A stretch of DNA of 64,000 nucleotides from Rs1 sp038900335 (GCA_038900335.1 JBBMRB010000004.1:62001-126000), one strand, 5' to 3'; counted from the first letter of the stretch, positions 15,713 to 24,719 are shown. The notes: a model not told the origin generated them from the letters alone. A program made the numbers and translations.

Positions 15713-17356
15713 ATGACAATAACAATAGAAAAAATACGTAGTAACGTCATAGGCGAAGGTCATTTAATTAATACAGTATTCGGCTTAAAACCATTAGTGT
15801 ATGCGGATTATACGGCATCGGGGCGCTCACTGGCATTTGTCGAGAAAATCATTGAAAAAAAGGTGTTGCCTTTATATGCCAACACTCATTCTGAAAGCTC
15901 TATCACGGGTAAACAAACTAGCCGTTTTCGTGAGCAGGCGCGAGCAATTATCCATAAAGCATTAAATACCAGCGTTGATCATAAAGTTATTTTTACTGGA
16001 AGTGGTGCGACCTCAGCCATTAATAAATTGATTGATATGCTAAATTTACGGTTACCAGCTGAGCTAGATGCAGCCTATCAGTTTGATCAGCAAATCACTG
16101 AAAATGATAGACCGGTTGTTTTCATCGGCCCATATGAGCACCATTCTAATGAATTACCTTGGCGTGAAAGTATTGCCCAGGTGGTGACGATTCCATTAGA
16201 TGGTAACGGTTTAATTGATCTGCAATATTTAGAGCAGATGTTAAAAAAATACCAGCAGCGCAAAACGTTAATAGGCAGTTTTTCAGCCGCCTCAAACGTG
16301 ACAGGTGTTAAAACGAAAGTATCTGAAGTCTCTAAAGTGTTGCACAAATACGGTGCTTTATCTTGTTGGGATTATGCAGCAGCGGCGCCTTATGTTGGCA
16401 TTGATATGAGCGAAGATGAGTTAGATGCTGTCTTTATTTCTACACATAAGTTTATAGGCGGGCCAGGTACGCCTGGGTTATTAGTTGTTGATAGCAAAAT
16501 TTTAACCAATTCAGTGCCTGCAATACCAGGTGGTGGCACGGTTATGTATGTCTCCCCAGAGCACCATACCTTCGTCACTGATATTGAGCGCAGAGAAGAG
16601 GGCGGGACGCCTGCAGCAGTTGAATCGATAAGGGCCGGTTTGGTGTTTGAAATACAGAGCGCAATAGGCACTAAAACTATTGAGCGCTTAGAAAGTGGTT
16701 TTATAAAAACGGCCATTAAGAAGTTAAGCGAGTTAGATAATTTTACAATATTAGGCAGTAGTACAGCTGCTAGATTGTCGATATTATCGTTTAATATTAG
16801 CCATAATGATCAAGTGTTACATTATGGTTTTGTGGTTGCTTTGTTAAATGATTTATTTGGCATTCAAGCTCGTGGTGGCTGTTCTTGTGCTGGGCCTTAT
16901 GGACATCAATTACTCGATTTATCAATGGAGCGAAGCTTGGCAATCGAGGCGCAATTACATCAAGGTCATATGGTGTTGCGCCCAGGTTGGGTGCGATTGA
17001 ATTTCAATTATTTTATTGATCAACAGACCTTTGATTATATTGTTAATGCACTAACTTTAATTACCGAGCATGGCTGGCGCTTACTGGCTCATTACCAATA
17101 CGATAAAGCGCACGGTACGTGGCAGTATATCGCTGACAATAACAGTGTAGAGCAGCACAGTGAAATGCAGACTTTAACGCTGAGTGATTTGTTGTTAGAT
17201 GAAACAATCACCGATAATGATAAAATAGCGAGTAGTGCCCAGTTACAGCAGTACTTAGAGTTAGGGGAAAAGCAATTGCTAGCAGGTGATACTCAAATGA
17301 GTCGAACAGCTGTGCCATTATGTGATGATGCCCAGAAATTACGCTGGTTTGTATGA
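15713..17356 (+). CDS. Class V aminotransferase-fold PLP enzyme (cysteine desulfurase/selenocysteine lyase-like)
   Basis: A 547-residue PLP enzyme. Motifs in order: YADYTASGRSLAFVEKIIEK (about 30-49), FTGSGATSAINKLIDML (about 94-110), the cofactor aspartate in SCWDYAAAAPY (D220), and the Schiff-base lysine K246 in STHKFIGGPGTPGLLVV. A cysteine pair in ARGGCSCAGPYGHQLL (about 385-400) lies where cysteine desulfurases bear their active-site loop. It is longer than IscS/SufS (about 400) through a C-terminal extension of roughly 100 residues. Substrate unknown. It is divergent from an Lrp-type gene and 109 bases ahead of a ModE-like regulator. Confidence 0.82.
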   Translation: MTITIEKIRSNVIGEGHLINTVFGLKPLVYADYTASGRSLAFVEKIIEKKVLPLYANTHSESSITGKQTSRFREQARAIIHKALNTSVDHKVIFTGSGATSAINKLIDMLNLRLPAELDAAYQFDQQITENDRPVVFIGPYEHHSNELPWRESIAQVVTIPLDGNGLIDLQYLEQMLKKYQQRKTLIGSFSAASNVTGVKTKVSEVSKVLHKYGALSCWDYAAAAPYVGIDMSEDELDAVFISTHKFIGGPGTPGLLVVDSKILTNSVPAIPGGGTVMYVSPEHHTFVTDIERREEGGTPAAVESIRAGLVFEIQSAIGTKTIERLESGFIKTAIKKLSELDNFTILGSSTAARLSILSFNISHNDQVLHYGFVVALLNDLFGIQARGGCSCAGPYGHQLLDLSMERSLAIEAQLHQGHMVLRPGWVRLNFNYFIDQQTFDYIVNALTLITEHGWRLLAHYQYDKAHGTWQYIADNNSVEQHSEMQTLTLSDLLLDETITDNDKIASSAQLQQYLELGEKQLLAGDTQMSRTAVPLCDDAQKLRWFV

Positions 17357-17465
17357 CACCATTAAGTAATGCTTGTGCCTTGGGTTTAAGCCATGTAATT
17401 TGTTCGCTCAAGTACATGCATGATTAAACCCTGGTCTCAAATAATGAGTGTAAATTAAATATTCA

Positions 17466-18518
17466 ATGAAACGTATTACGATAGAGCCCGCCTGGATATT
17501 TAAAGATGATACAGGTGGTAAGTTAGACCCACAGCTTTTTTTATTAATCAGCGCTATTCATGAGCACGGTAAACTCACTCTTGCAGCTAAGCAGGTGGGT
17601 ATATCCTATCGCCACAGTTGGAATATCCTGCATCATTGGGCAGGTTTTTTTGGTTGTGAGCTGGTCCATTTACACAAGGGGAAAGGTGCAAAGTTATCGC
17701 CATTAGGCGAAAAACTGTTATGGGCGCAACAGCGATTAATTGCGCGATTAGAACCGCAGTTAAAAAGTTTTGCTTCTGAAATTAACTTAGAAATCCAACG
17801 CAGTTTAGCGGATATAAAACCGCTGTTAAACATTTACGCAAGTTTTGGTTATGCTGTTGAATTGCTTCCTGATCTATCAGAAAACTATCAATTAAACCTG
17901 CAGTATAAAGAAGTTGAAGAATCCTTAATTGCTTTAAATCGGGGACAGTGCGATGTTGCGGGCTTTCATTTGCCGGTAGAGCTTAGGGACGCTAAGTACC
18001 TCACGCAATATATCAGGCATTTAAGACCTAGAGCGCATAATATTATTCGCTTTATTACTCGCAAAATGGGGCTGATGGTTGCTAAAGGTAACCCTAAATC
18101 AGTCAGGGCTTTGCAGGACTTAAGTGACACTGATGTGCGCTTTATCAATCGTGAACCGGCATCGGGAACGCGCTTTTTGTTTGATGAGTTACTGGCCCGT
18201 GAGGATATTCCTGTAGAATCTATTATTGGTTTTGATGATGTGGAATATACTCACTCTGCTATTGCAGCCTACGTTGCTGCGGGTATGGCTGATGTTGGTT
18301 TTGGCGTGCAGGCAGCCGCTGATAAATTTGGCTTAGAGTTTGTGCCATTAACCAGTGAGCACTATGTGTTTGTTTGCAATAATAAGACATTGCAGCAAGA
18401 GGCGATGCACCGTTTTTTAACCGATATAAAATCAGCGCAGTTTCAAGAGCGCGTCAATAACTTAGCAGGTTATACGCCTGAGCGCTGTGGGGATATTATT
18501 TCAGTAGATGACTTATAG
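17466..18518 (+). CDS. ModE-like helix-turn-helix regulator with periplasmic-binding-protein-like domain
   Basis: A 350-residue DNA-binding protein. The N-terminal 100 residues carry a LysR/ModE-type winged helix (LISAIHEHGKLTLAAKQVGI; YRHSWNILHHW; GAKLSPLGEKLL). Residues about 115-340 form a type 2 periplasmic-binding-like domain (PF12727-type), with HLRPRAHNIIRFITRKMGLM, FINREPASGTRFLFDELLAR and HSAIAAYVAAGMADVGFGVQ, which are the oxyanion-type ligand loops seen in molybdate/tungstate binders. It may sense an oxyanion or a molybdenum-cofactor precursor; that is inference. It shares orientation with the class V aminotransferase gene upstream. Confidence 0.8.
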   Translation: MKRITIEPAWIFKDDTGGKLDPQLFLLISAIHEHGKLTLAAKQVGISYRHSWNILHHWAGFFGCELVHLHKGKGAKLSPLGEKLLWAQQRLIARLEPQLKSFASEINLEIQRSLADIKPLLNIYASFGYAVELLPDLSENYQLNLQYKEVEESLIALNRGQCDVAGFHLPVELRDAKYLTQYIRHLRPRAHNIIRFITRKMGLMVAKGNPKSVRALQDLSDTDVRFINREPASGTRFLFDELLAREDIPVESIIGFDDVEYTHSAIAAYVAAGMADVGFGVQAAADKFGLEFVPLTSEHYVFVCNNKTLQQEAMHRFLTDIKSAQFQERVNNLAGYTPERCGDIISVDDL

Positions 18519-18559
18519 TGTTAATATTTGCACTATTGACTAATTAAATTTGAGGTTCA

Positions 18560-19135
18560 ATGAATTATCTTGCGCATTGTTTTTTAGCTGAGCCTAATTG
18601 TGAATCGATAGTCGGTAATTTATTAGGAGATTTTTGCAAAAACTTAGATGAAAAAACGTTATCTGCTGAGCTAAAAACTGCATTGGCAAATCACCGAGCA
18701 GTGGATAAATTTACTGATCATCATGATTTAGTTAAAGAGGCTAAAGCATTGTTTAGCCCACATCGTCGACGCTTTGCTGGTATCGCTGTCGATGTGCTGT
18801 TTGATCACTATTTGATTAAACACTGGTCCACCTTTAGCGATGATCCTTACTCTGAATTTAAAAAAACGACTTATCAATTGATTGCTCAAGGCTATTTTTT
18901 AATGCCGCAGCGGATGCAAGTGGTTATGACTAGTGTGGTTGATAATGACTGGTTTGCAAGCTATGAGCAACTAGAGAGCACCGGCTACGCTATAGATCGA
19001 ATAGCTCAAAGAATTCGTTTCAAAAATAATTTTGCAGGTAGTTTAGAAGATATCATCAAAAATGAGCGAGAGTTAGAGCAAGTTTTCTTAGAGTTTTTTC
19101 CCCAGTTGCAGCGCGCTGTAATAACGCCTTATTAG
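18560..19135 (+). CDS. acpH: Acyl carrier protein phosphodiesterase (AcpH/DUF479 family)
   Basis: A 191-residue HD-like all-helical protein that in E. coli removes the 4'-phosphopantetheine arm from ACP. MNYLAHCFLAEPNCESIVGN opens the protein, with the metal-binding D in LLGDFCK, HRAVDKFTDHH at about 50-60 and AVDVLFDHYLIKHW at about 78-91, all signature segments. TTGAGG precedes ATG 18560. It converges with the HisA-like gene. Confidence 0.9.
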   Translation: MNYLAHCFLAEPNCESIVGNLLGDFCKNLDEKTLSAELKTALANHRAVDKFTDHHDLVKEAKALFSPHRRRFAGIAVDVLFDHYLIKHWSTFSDDPYSEFKKTTYQLIAQGYFLMPQRMQVVMTSVVDNDWFASYEQLESTGYAIDRIAQRIRFKNNFAGSLEDIIKNERELEQVFLEFFPQLQRAVITPY

Positions 19136-19156
19136 TATCATTCATATTAATAAGGC
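19126..19156. terminator. Hairpin between converging acpH and HisA-like genes
   Basis: GCCTTATTA (19126-19134) pairs perfectly with TAATAAGGC (19148-19156); the acpH TAG stop lies inside the left arm. It sits in the only 40 bases between two convergent genes. There is no T-run, so termination efficiency is uncertain. Confidence 0.45.
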
Positions 19157-19175
19157 ATTACGTTATACCTGCTAT

Positions 19176-19937
19176 TTATTGTTGTTGGCTGTTCCAGCTA
19201 ATGCATTGATCTAAAGTAATGCCTTTGCCGCCAAAAATGTCTAATGCACTACCAATTGTTAAATCCACTTTACCAGCAGATAATTGCTGAACATACTCAA
19301 GGTCTTTAAGTGATCTTGCGCCACCGGCGTAAGTGACGGCAATAGAGCAGTGCTCGCTTAATAGGGACACTAGTTTATGATCAATACCACCTTGCAAACC
19401 TTCTACATCGGCGCTGTGTATTAAAAATTGATCACAGTAGTGTGCCAGTTGATCCAGTGTCTTTTTGTTTATCTGAGTGTCGGTGATTGTCTGCCAGCGA
19501 TTCGTTGCGATATGCCACTGATCATCAACACTGCGACAACTTAAATCCAGCACCAGTGCATCTTTGCCGATCTTATCGACTAGTGCCTCTAGCTTTTGCC
19601 AGCTAAACTGGTTATCTTCAAATAGGTAAGATGTCACTATCACATGACTTGCACCACAATCGAGCCAGTACTGAGCATTATCTAAATTAACGCCACCGCC
19701 AAATTGTAAGCCCTTAGGCCATGCTGCCAGTGCTTTTTTGGCTGCCTCTTCATTGTTTGGGCCCAGTGCAATGACGTGACCTCCGCTTAGCTTATGTTGT
19801 CGATATAATTTAGCGAAATAATCAGCTTGATGCTCACTGACAAAATTAGTCTGCGCGCCTTGATCATTGAGAGTGCCACCAACTATTTGTTTAACTTTAC
19901 CTTGGTGAAGGTCGATACAAGGACGAAAACGAGTCAT
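19176..19937 (-). CDS. HisA-family ProFAR isomerase of the eukaryotic (yeast His6) type
   Basis: A 253-residue TIM barrel. It is clearly closer to yeast His6 than to bacterial HisA: FRPCIDLHQGKVKQIVGGTL (D9 catalytic), TNFVSEHQADYFAKLYR, HVIALGPNNEEAAKKAL, LVLDLSCRS (D131), WHIATNRWQTITD, FLIHSADVEGLQGGID and KVDLTIGSALDIFGG all follow the eukaryotic pattern. The expected reaction is isomerisation of ProFAR to PRFAR, step four of histidine synthesis. It stands alone: neighbours are acpH and an aminotransferase, not his genes. ATG 19937. Whether a standard HisA also exists in the genome cannot be seen. Confidence 0.85.
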   Translation of the reverse strand: MTRFRPCIDLHQGKVKQIVGGTLNDQGAQTNFVSEHQADYFAKLYRQHKLSGGHVIALGPNNEEAAKKALAAWPKGLQFGGGVNLDNAQYWLDCGASHVIVTSYLFEDNQFSWQKLEALVDKIGKDALVLDLSCRSVDDQWHIATNRWQTITDTQINKKTLDQLAHYCDQFLIHSADVEGLQGGIDHKLVSLLSEHCSIAVTYAGGARSLKDLEYVQQLSAGKVDLTIGSALDIFGGKGITLDQCISWNSQQQ

Positions 19938-20129
19938 ATAAAAATCCTAATAATAAAAATGGCTATTGTATAGCGAAGATGTAAAACTTGCGACTGTGCT
20001 TTTAAATACTAGCTTAAAAAACGTTTTAGTCCGTGATCGTATTCCTTTATGATGCAACAATCGAGTACATATTAGCTCAATCAAACTAGCGAATACTTAT
20101 TGTTATATAAGTAATATTTTGGAAAAACA

Positions 20130-21278
20130 ATGAATTATCCTCAATCAAAATTGCCTTTAGTTGGTACAACTATTTTTACAGTCATGTCACAGATGGCTGC
20201 AGCACATGGTGCTATCAATTTAGCGCAGGGTTTTCCTGATTTTAATGGGCCTAGTTTATTGCTTGATGCCGTTAATAAACATGTCTCTAACGGTCTAAAT
20301 CAATATGCGCCGATGACGGGTATTGTCGAGCTGCGAACTGAGATAGCTAAAAAAATTAGTCGTGTTTATGGTCAAAAAGTGTGTGCGGATACTGAGGTAA
20401 CGATCACATCAGGTGCGACAGAGGCTATCTATGCTGCTATTACGGCAGTTGTTGGTAAAGGCGATGAAGTATTAGTGCTTGATCCCGCTTTTGATTGTTA
20501 TGACCCGGCGATTGTATTAAATGGTGCAACGGCTGTGCATGTACAATTAACGGCGCCCGAGTTTGCCTTTGATTGGGATAAAATTGGTGCAGCGATTACC
20601 ACAAAAACGAAAATGATCATTTTGAACTCGCCACACAACCCAACAGGTGCGGTGCTGCGTGAAGCTGATATTAATGCATTGATAGCGCTAGTGAAAGGTA
20701 CTGATATATTGCTTATCGGTGATGATGTTTATGAGCATATTATTTTTGATGGCGCTGAACATTTAAGTTTCGTTAAATATGAAGAGTTGTATAAACGTAG
20801 CTTCATCGTGTCATCGTTTGGTAAAACATATCATGTCACTGGCTGGAAAATAGGTTATTGCGTTGCACCTGCTCATCTAACAGCTGAGCTGAGAAAAGTG
20901 CATCAGTTTCTTAATTTTTGTACCGCTGCACCATTACAATACGCATTAGTCGATATTATGCGAGAGCAGCCTGAGCACTATTTACAGTTGCCTAGTTTCT
21001 ATCAGCAAAAGCGTGATTTATTTAACGAGCTAATGGCTGACAGTCGTTTTTTTGGCAAAGCAGCCGCTGGCAGTTATTTTCAAGTATTAGATTATAGTAA
21101 GATCAGCGACTTAGATGACATGGCGTTTTGCGAGTATTTAACCAAAGAAATTGGTGTCGCAGCAATACCTATCTCTGCATTTTGTCAGCAAGCGCCGAAG
21201 ATGTCACTGGTTAGATTTTGTTTTGCTAAGGATGATAAAACAATACGTGAGGCTTGCAGCAAGTTGGTTGCCTTATAA
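20130..21278 (+). CDS. ybdL: Methionine aminotransferase, YbdL type (class I/II fold)
   Basis: A 382-residue PLP aminotransferase. INLAQGFPDFNGPSLLLDAV, NQYAPMTGIVELRTEIA, TSGATEAIYAAITAVV and ILNSPHNPTGAVL lead to the Schiff-base lysine K232 in SSFGKTYHVTGWKIGYC. E. coli YbdL uses methionine as amino donor. An omega-amidase gene (YafV-like) follows after 62 bases; the pairing of a glutamine-type transaminase with omega-amidase is a known metabolite-repair and methionine-salvage arrangement. A kynurenine/glutamine transaminase activity is an alternative. Confidence 0.9.
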   Translation: MNYPQSKLPLVGTTIFTVMSQMAAAHGAINLAQGFPDFNGPSLLLDAVNKHVSNGLNQYAPMTGIVELRTEIAKKISRVYGQKVCADTEVTITSGATEAIYAAITAVVGKGDEVLVLDPAFDCYDPAIVLNGATAVHVQLTAPEFAFDWDKIGAAITTKTKMIILNSPHNPTGAVLREADINALIALVKGTDILLIGDDVYEHIIFDGAEHLSFVKYEELYKRSFIVSSFGKTYHVTGWKIGYCVAPAHLTAELRKVHQFLNFCTAAPLQYALVDIMREQPEHYLQLPSFYQQKRDLFNELMADSRFFGKAAAGSYFQVLDYSKISDLDDMAFCEYLTKEIGVAAIPISAFCQQAPKMSLVRFCFAKDDKTIREACSKLVAL

Positions 21279-21340
21279 AGCGCACTATAAATAAGCGTGA
21301 TTAAAAATTGAGATGAAATTAAAAGTAGCGGATAAAAGTA

Positions 21341-22141
21341 ATGAATGAACTAAGAGTAAGCACTGTGCAAACAGAGCTGTTTTGGCAAGATGAGCAAGCT
21401 AATTTATCGATGTTAGAGGCGAAGCTCGCTCCTCTGGCTAAACAGACAGATTTAATTGTATTGCCAGAAATGTTTAACAGTGGTTTTTCAATGTCACCTG
21501 AAAAAGTCGCTCAGCCTTTTGAGGGAGTGACGCTTAAGTGGATGATAGCTCAAGCTAAAGCGCTAGAGTCTGCTATTTGCGGCAGTATTGCTATTAATGA
21601 TAATGATAAATACCGCAATCGCTTCATTTTTGTCCATCCTGATGGTGTTGTCGATAGTTATGATAAGCGTCATTGTTTTCGTATGTCGGGTGAGCATGAA
21701 GTTTACAGTGCAGGTAATAGCAAGGTCGTTATTGAATATAAAGGCTGGCGAATTTTAGCGCAGATTTGTTATGATTTAAGATTTCCTGTTTTTGCTCGCA
21801 ACCAGTTTGATAAAGAAAACAGCCGACACGAATATGATCTGATGATTAATGTGGCTAATTGGCCTGAGCCTCGACGTAATCCTTGGCGCACATTGGCGCA
21901 GGCTCGGGCAGTAGAAAATCTTGCCTATGTCGTTGCTGTAAATAGGGTGGGCCAAGATGATAATGGCAACCAATACAGTGGTGATTCTCTAGTTGTCGAT
22001 TATCAAGGAGATCTAATTTTTGATCACCAGCGGCTGACGGCAGTACAAACTAGTACGCTGGATTTGCAAAATTTGATGCGATTCAGAGAAAAGTTTCCAG
22101 CGTGGCTTGATGCAGATGAGTTTACATTAAATTTATCATGA
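21341..22141 (+). CDS. yafV: Omega-amidase, YafV/NIT2-like nitrilase family
   Basis: A 266-residue carbon-nitrogen hydrolase. The catalytic triad is present: E43 (IVLPEMFNSGFS), K109 (SYDKRHCFRMSGEH) and C143 (ILAQICYDLRFPVFAR). These segments are those of omega-amidases, which hydrolyse alpha-ketoglutaramate or alpha-ketosuccinamate formed when glutamine or asparagine is the amino donor. It follows a YbdL-type transaminase, making the transamination irreversible. Length matches E. coli YafV (256). Confidence 0.9.
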   Translation: MNELRVSTVQTELFWQDEQANLSMLEAKLAPLAKQTDLIVLPEMFNSGFSMSPEKVAQPFEGVTLKWMIAQAKALESAICGSIAINDNDKYRNRFIFVHPDGVVDSYDKRHCFRMSGEHEVYSAGNSKVVIEYKGWRILAQICYDLRFPVFARNQFDKENSRHEYDLMINVANWPEPRRNPWRTLAQARAVENLAYVVAVNRVGQDDNGNQYSGDSLVVDYQGDLIFDHQRLTAVQTSTLDLQNLMRFREKFPAWLDADEFTLNLS

Positions 22142-22318
22142 GCAGTGCATTTAAATGCAGTGTCGCAAATAGGTTTTTTACGTAGCTTATAGGTAAGGTT
22201 TTATCTGTGATAACCTGCTATACTTTGTTCACTTGGCGTTCATAACCCGATGCTAAGTATTTAGGTTATTGTAACCTCCTTTAGTTTTTTTCATGACATT
22301 TGTCGGATGCTTACGACA

Positions 22319-22349
22319 CTAAGGGCAAGCTTTGCTCTTAGTTATTTTT
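22319..22349 (+). terminator. Terminator downstream of yafV
   Basis: CTAAGGGCAA (22319-22328) pairs with TTTGCTCTTAG (22331-22341) with one G-U pair, followed by TTATTTTTC. It ends the ybdL-yafV transcript about 180 bases after the stop. A smaller palindrome, AGGTTA-TTG-TAACCT at 22263-22277, precedes it. Confidence 0.6.
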
Positions 22350-22445
22350 CTATCTCTTTTTAATATTACCCAAATGATATAGCTTATGGTTATTTAACAG
22401 CTATTAATGAGCAGTAGTGTTGTGCTCGTGTTGTTTTTTTAAAAG

Positions 22446-22480
22446 CAAAAAAAACGGTGAAAGTTTGCACTGACACCGTT
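22446..22480 (-). terminator. Rho-independent terminator of typA
   Basis: On the minus strand AACGGTG (22480-22474) pairs with CACCGTT (22459-22453) and runs straight into TTTTTTTT. It lies 20 bases past the typA stop. Confidence 0.85.
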
Positions 22481-22499
22481 CTATTATTCTTCGCTGTGG

Positions 22500-24329
22500 T
22501 TATTTACCTGAACGAGAGTAACGCTTGCGTTCGTTTTCAGTCAATAATTTCTTACGTAGACGAATGTGGTTAGGTGTAACTTCTACTAACTCATCATCTT
22601 CGATGAAATCTAACGCTTGCTCAAGTGTGAACTTGATAGCAGGTGTTAATTGAATGTTTTCATCAGTACCTGATGCACGTACGTTAGTTAGCTGCTTTCC
22701 TTTGATTGGGTTAACGGCTAGATCGTTAGTACGGCTGTGAATACCGAGTAACATACCTTCGTAAACTTCAATGTTTGGAGTCGCGAATAAACGACCACGT
22801 TCTTGTAAGTTCCAAAGAGAGAAGCCTAGTGCTTTACCCGTTACCATCGAGACGAGTACACCGTTTTTACGGTAGATAACTTCGCCTTCTTTAACAGGAC
22901 CGTAATGATCAAAGACAGATGTCATGATGCCGGTACCAGAAGTCATGGTAAGGAATTTAGATCTAAAGCCAATCATGCCACGAGAAGGCATAATGAAAGT
23001 TAAACGGATACGATCCGCATCAACTTCCATGTTAGTCATATCACCACGACGTGTGCTTAGCTCTTCGATGATAGATCCTTGATGCTCAGCTTCTACATCG
23101 ATAAGCACTTCTTCGAACGGCTCTTGTATTTTGCCATCAACGATACGTTGAATAACTTCAGGTCGAGACACACCCAGCTCAAAACCTTCACGACGCATGG
23201 TTTCGATTAATACAGATAGATGTAATTCACCACGACCAGATACAACGAATTTTTCAGGTGAGTCACCTGGCTCTACACGAAGTGCAACGTTGTGAATCAG
23301 CTCACGATCTAGACGCTCTTTAATGTTACGGCTCGTAACGAACTTACCATCTTGGCCTGCAAATGGAGAGTTGTTAACCATAAAGGTCATCGATACAGTT
23401 GGCTCATCAACGTTTAGTGGCGGTAGCGCTTCTACTAGCTCAGCATCACAAAGTGTATCTGAGATAAATAGTGATTCAATACCAGAGATACAAATAATAT
23501 CACCAGCATGAGCAGTTTCAAGTTCAATACGTTCAAGACCTAAGTGGCCCTGAATTTTTTGTATTTTACCCGTACGCTCTTTACCGTCAGCACCAACAAT
23601 AGTGACTTTCTGGTTGATTTTAACATGACCACGCTGTACTCGGCCTACACCGATAACACCTAGGTAGCTGTTATAATCCAATGCTGATATCTGCATTTGG
23701 AAAGGGCCGTCAAGGTCAACTTTAGGAGAGTCAACATGCTTAACAATCGCTTCAAAAAGAGGCGTCATGTCATCGGCAAGATCATCGTGCTCAAGACCGG
23801 CAACGCCGTTTAAAGCAGATGCGAAAACAATAGGGAATTCCAATTGCTTGTCTGTCGCGCCTAAGCTATCAAAAAGATCAAAAACTAAATCGACAGCGTT
23901 ATCAGGGTTGGCACCTGGACGGTCAACCTTGTTTACGACAACGATTGGGTTTAAACCCTGTTCGAATGCTTTTTTAGTTACAAAGCGTGTTTGTGGCATA
24001 GGGCCATCAACAGCATCTACTAATAACAGTACGCAATCAACCATTGACAAAACACGTTCTACTTCACCACCAAAGTCGGCGTGACCAGGGGTGTCTACGA
24101 TGTTGATGTGGTAATCATTCCACTCAATCGCTGTGTTTTTTGCCAAGATAGTAATACCGCGCTCGCGCTCTTGGTCATTAGAGTCCATGAGTCTTTCTTC
24201 GCCAGAACCAGAGGTGCGACGATCAAGCGTACCAGATTGCTCTAGTAACTTGTCTACTAATGTAGTTTTACCATGGTCGACGTGCGCAATGATTGCTATA
24301 TTGCGTAACTTATTAAGATCTTTAGCCAT
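22500..24329 (-). CDS. typA: Ribosome-associated translational GTPase TypA/BipA
   Basis: A 609-residue EF-G-like GTPase that helps 50S subunit assembly at low temperature and stress. Motifs: IIAHVDHGKTTLVDKLL (G1, about 14-30), RERGITILAKNTAI (G2), DTPGHADFGGEVER (G3), NKVDRPGA (G4) and SALNG (G5). Domain II, the EF-G III/V-like domains and the C-terminal TypA-specific domain (FATPNIEVYEGMLLGIHSR; ERKRYSRSGK end) are complete. Length matches E. coli TypA (607). It has its own promoter and terminator. Confidence 0.97.
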   Translation of the reverse strand: MAKDLNKLRNIAIIAHVDHGKTTLVDKLLEQSGTLDRRTSGSGEERLMDSNDQERERGITILAKNTAIEWNDYHINIVDTPGHADFGGEVERVLSMVDCVLLLVDAVDGPMPQTRFVTKKAFEQGLNPIVVVNKVDRPGANPDNAVDLVFDLFDSLGATDKQLEFPIVFASALNGVAGLEHDDLADDMTPLFEAIVKHVDSPKVDLDGPFQMQISALDYNSYLGVIGVGRVQRGHVKINQKVTIVGADGKERTGKIQKIQGHLGLERIELETAHAGDIICISGIESLFISDTLCDAELVEALPPLNVDEPTVSMTFMVNNSPFAGQDGKFVTSRNIKERLDRELIHNVALRVEPGDSPEKFVVSGRGELHLSVLIETMRREGFELGVSRPEVIQRIVDGKIQEPFEEVLIDVEAEHQGSIIEELSTRRGDMTNMEVDADRIRLTFIMPSRGMIGFRSKFLTMTSGTGIMTSVFDHYGPVKEGEVIYRKNGVLVSMVTGKALGFSLWNLQERGRLFATPNIEVYEGMLLGIHSRTNDLAVNPIKGKQLTNVRASGTDENIQLTPAIKFTLEQALDFIEDDELVEVTPNHIRLRKKLLTENERKRYSRSGK

Positions 24330-24463
24330 TGTTTCTATTTAGCCTATAGTTTTAAATGTAATTCTCAAAACCCAATCTATAGAGCCAGAGAAGTTCGTGG
24401 CATGATTACCACTTGTTTATGTTTGCTGAAGTGTTAATACACCCCAAGCGAAAAATGGGGCCT

Positions 24464-24493
24464 ATTATACATATTTTCCATGGTGTATGTCGA
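24464..24493 (-). promoter_or_regulatory. Likely sigma-70 promoter of typA
   Basis: On the minus strand a perfect -10 TATAAT (24469-24464) lies 18 bases after TCGACA (24493-24488). A CCCCA...TGGGG hairpin (24442-24460) would be in the 5' leader. Confidence 0.45.
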
Positions 24494-24606
24494 AAATATC
24501 GCTGCTTTAGTTATTTAATTTGTACAAGCGCACTTCTTGTTTTATAGCTCAGTGCCACCATCTATACAAAGGTGGTGTTTTAAGTACCAGTGCTTTGATA
24601 CGATAA

Positions 24607-24653
24607 TGCTCTGTTTTGGTGCGGCATATTTCACAATGTGTTTTTTTGGTGCT
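24607..24653 (+). promoter_or_regulatory. NtrC enhancer sites upstream of glnA
   Basis: TGCTCT-GTTTT-GGTGCG (24607-24623) fits the NtrC consensus TGCACY-N5-GGTGCA at most positions. A weaker site, TGTGTT-TTTTT-GGTGCT, lies at 24637-24653, and a half-site GGTGCG at 24688-24693. They sit about 85-115 bases upstream of the predicted sigma-54 start, the distance known for E. coli glnAp2. Confidence 0.65.
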
Positions 24654-24702
24654 TTTTCAGGTCAATATTAAAGATAAGTCGCATTTGGGTGCGTTTTATT
24701 TG

Positions 24703-24719
24703 TTGGCATGCACCTTGCT
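24703..24719 (+). promoter_or_regulatory. Sigma-54 promoter of glnA
   Basis: TTGGCATGCACCTTGCT matches the -24/-12 consensus TTGGCAC-N5-TTGCW with a single change; GG at 24705-24706 and GC at 24717-24718 have the required ten-base spacing. Transcription should begin near 24730, giving a leader of about 78 bases. Confidence 0.85.
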
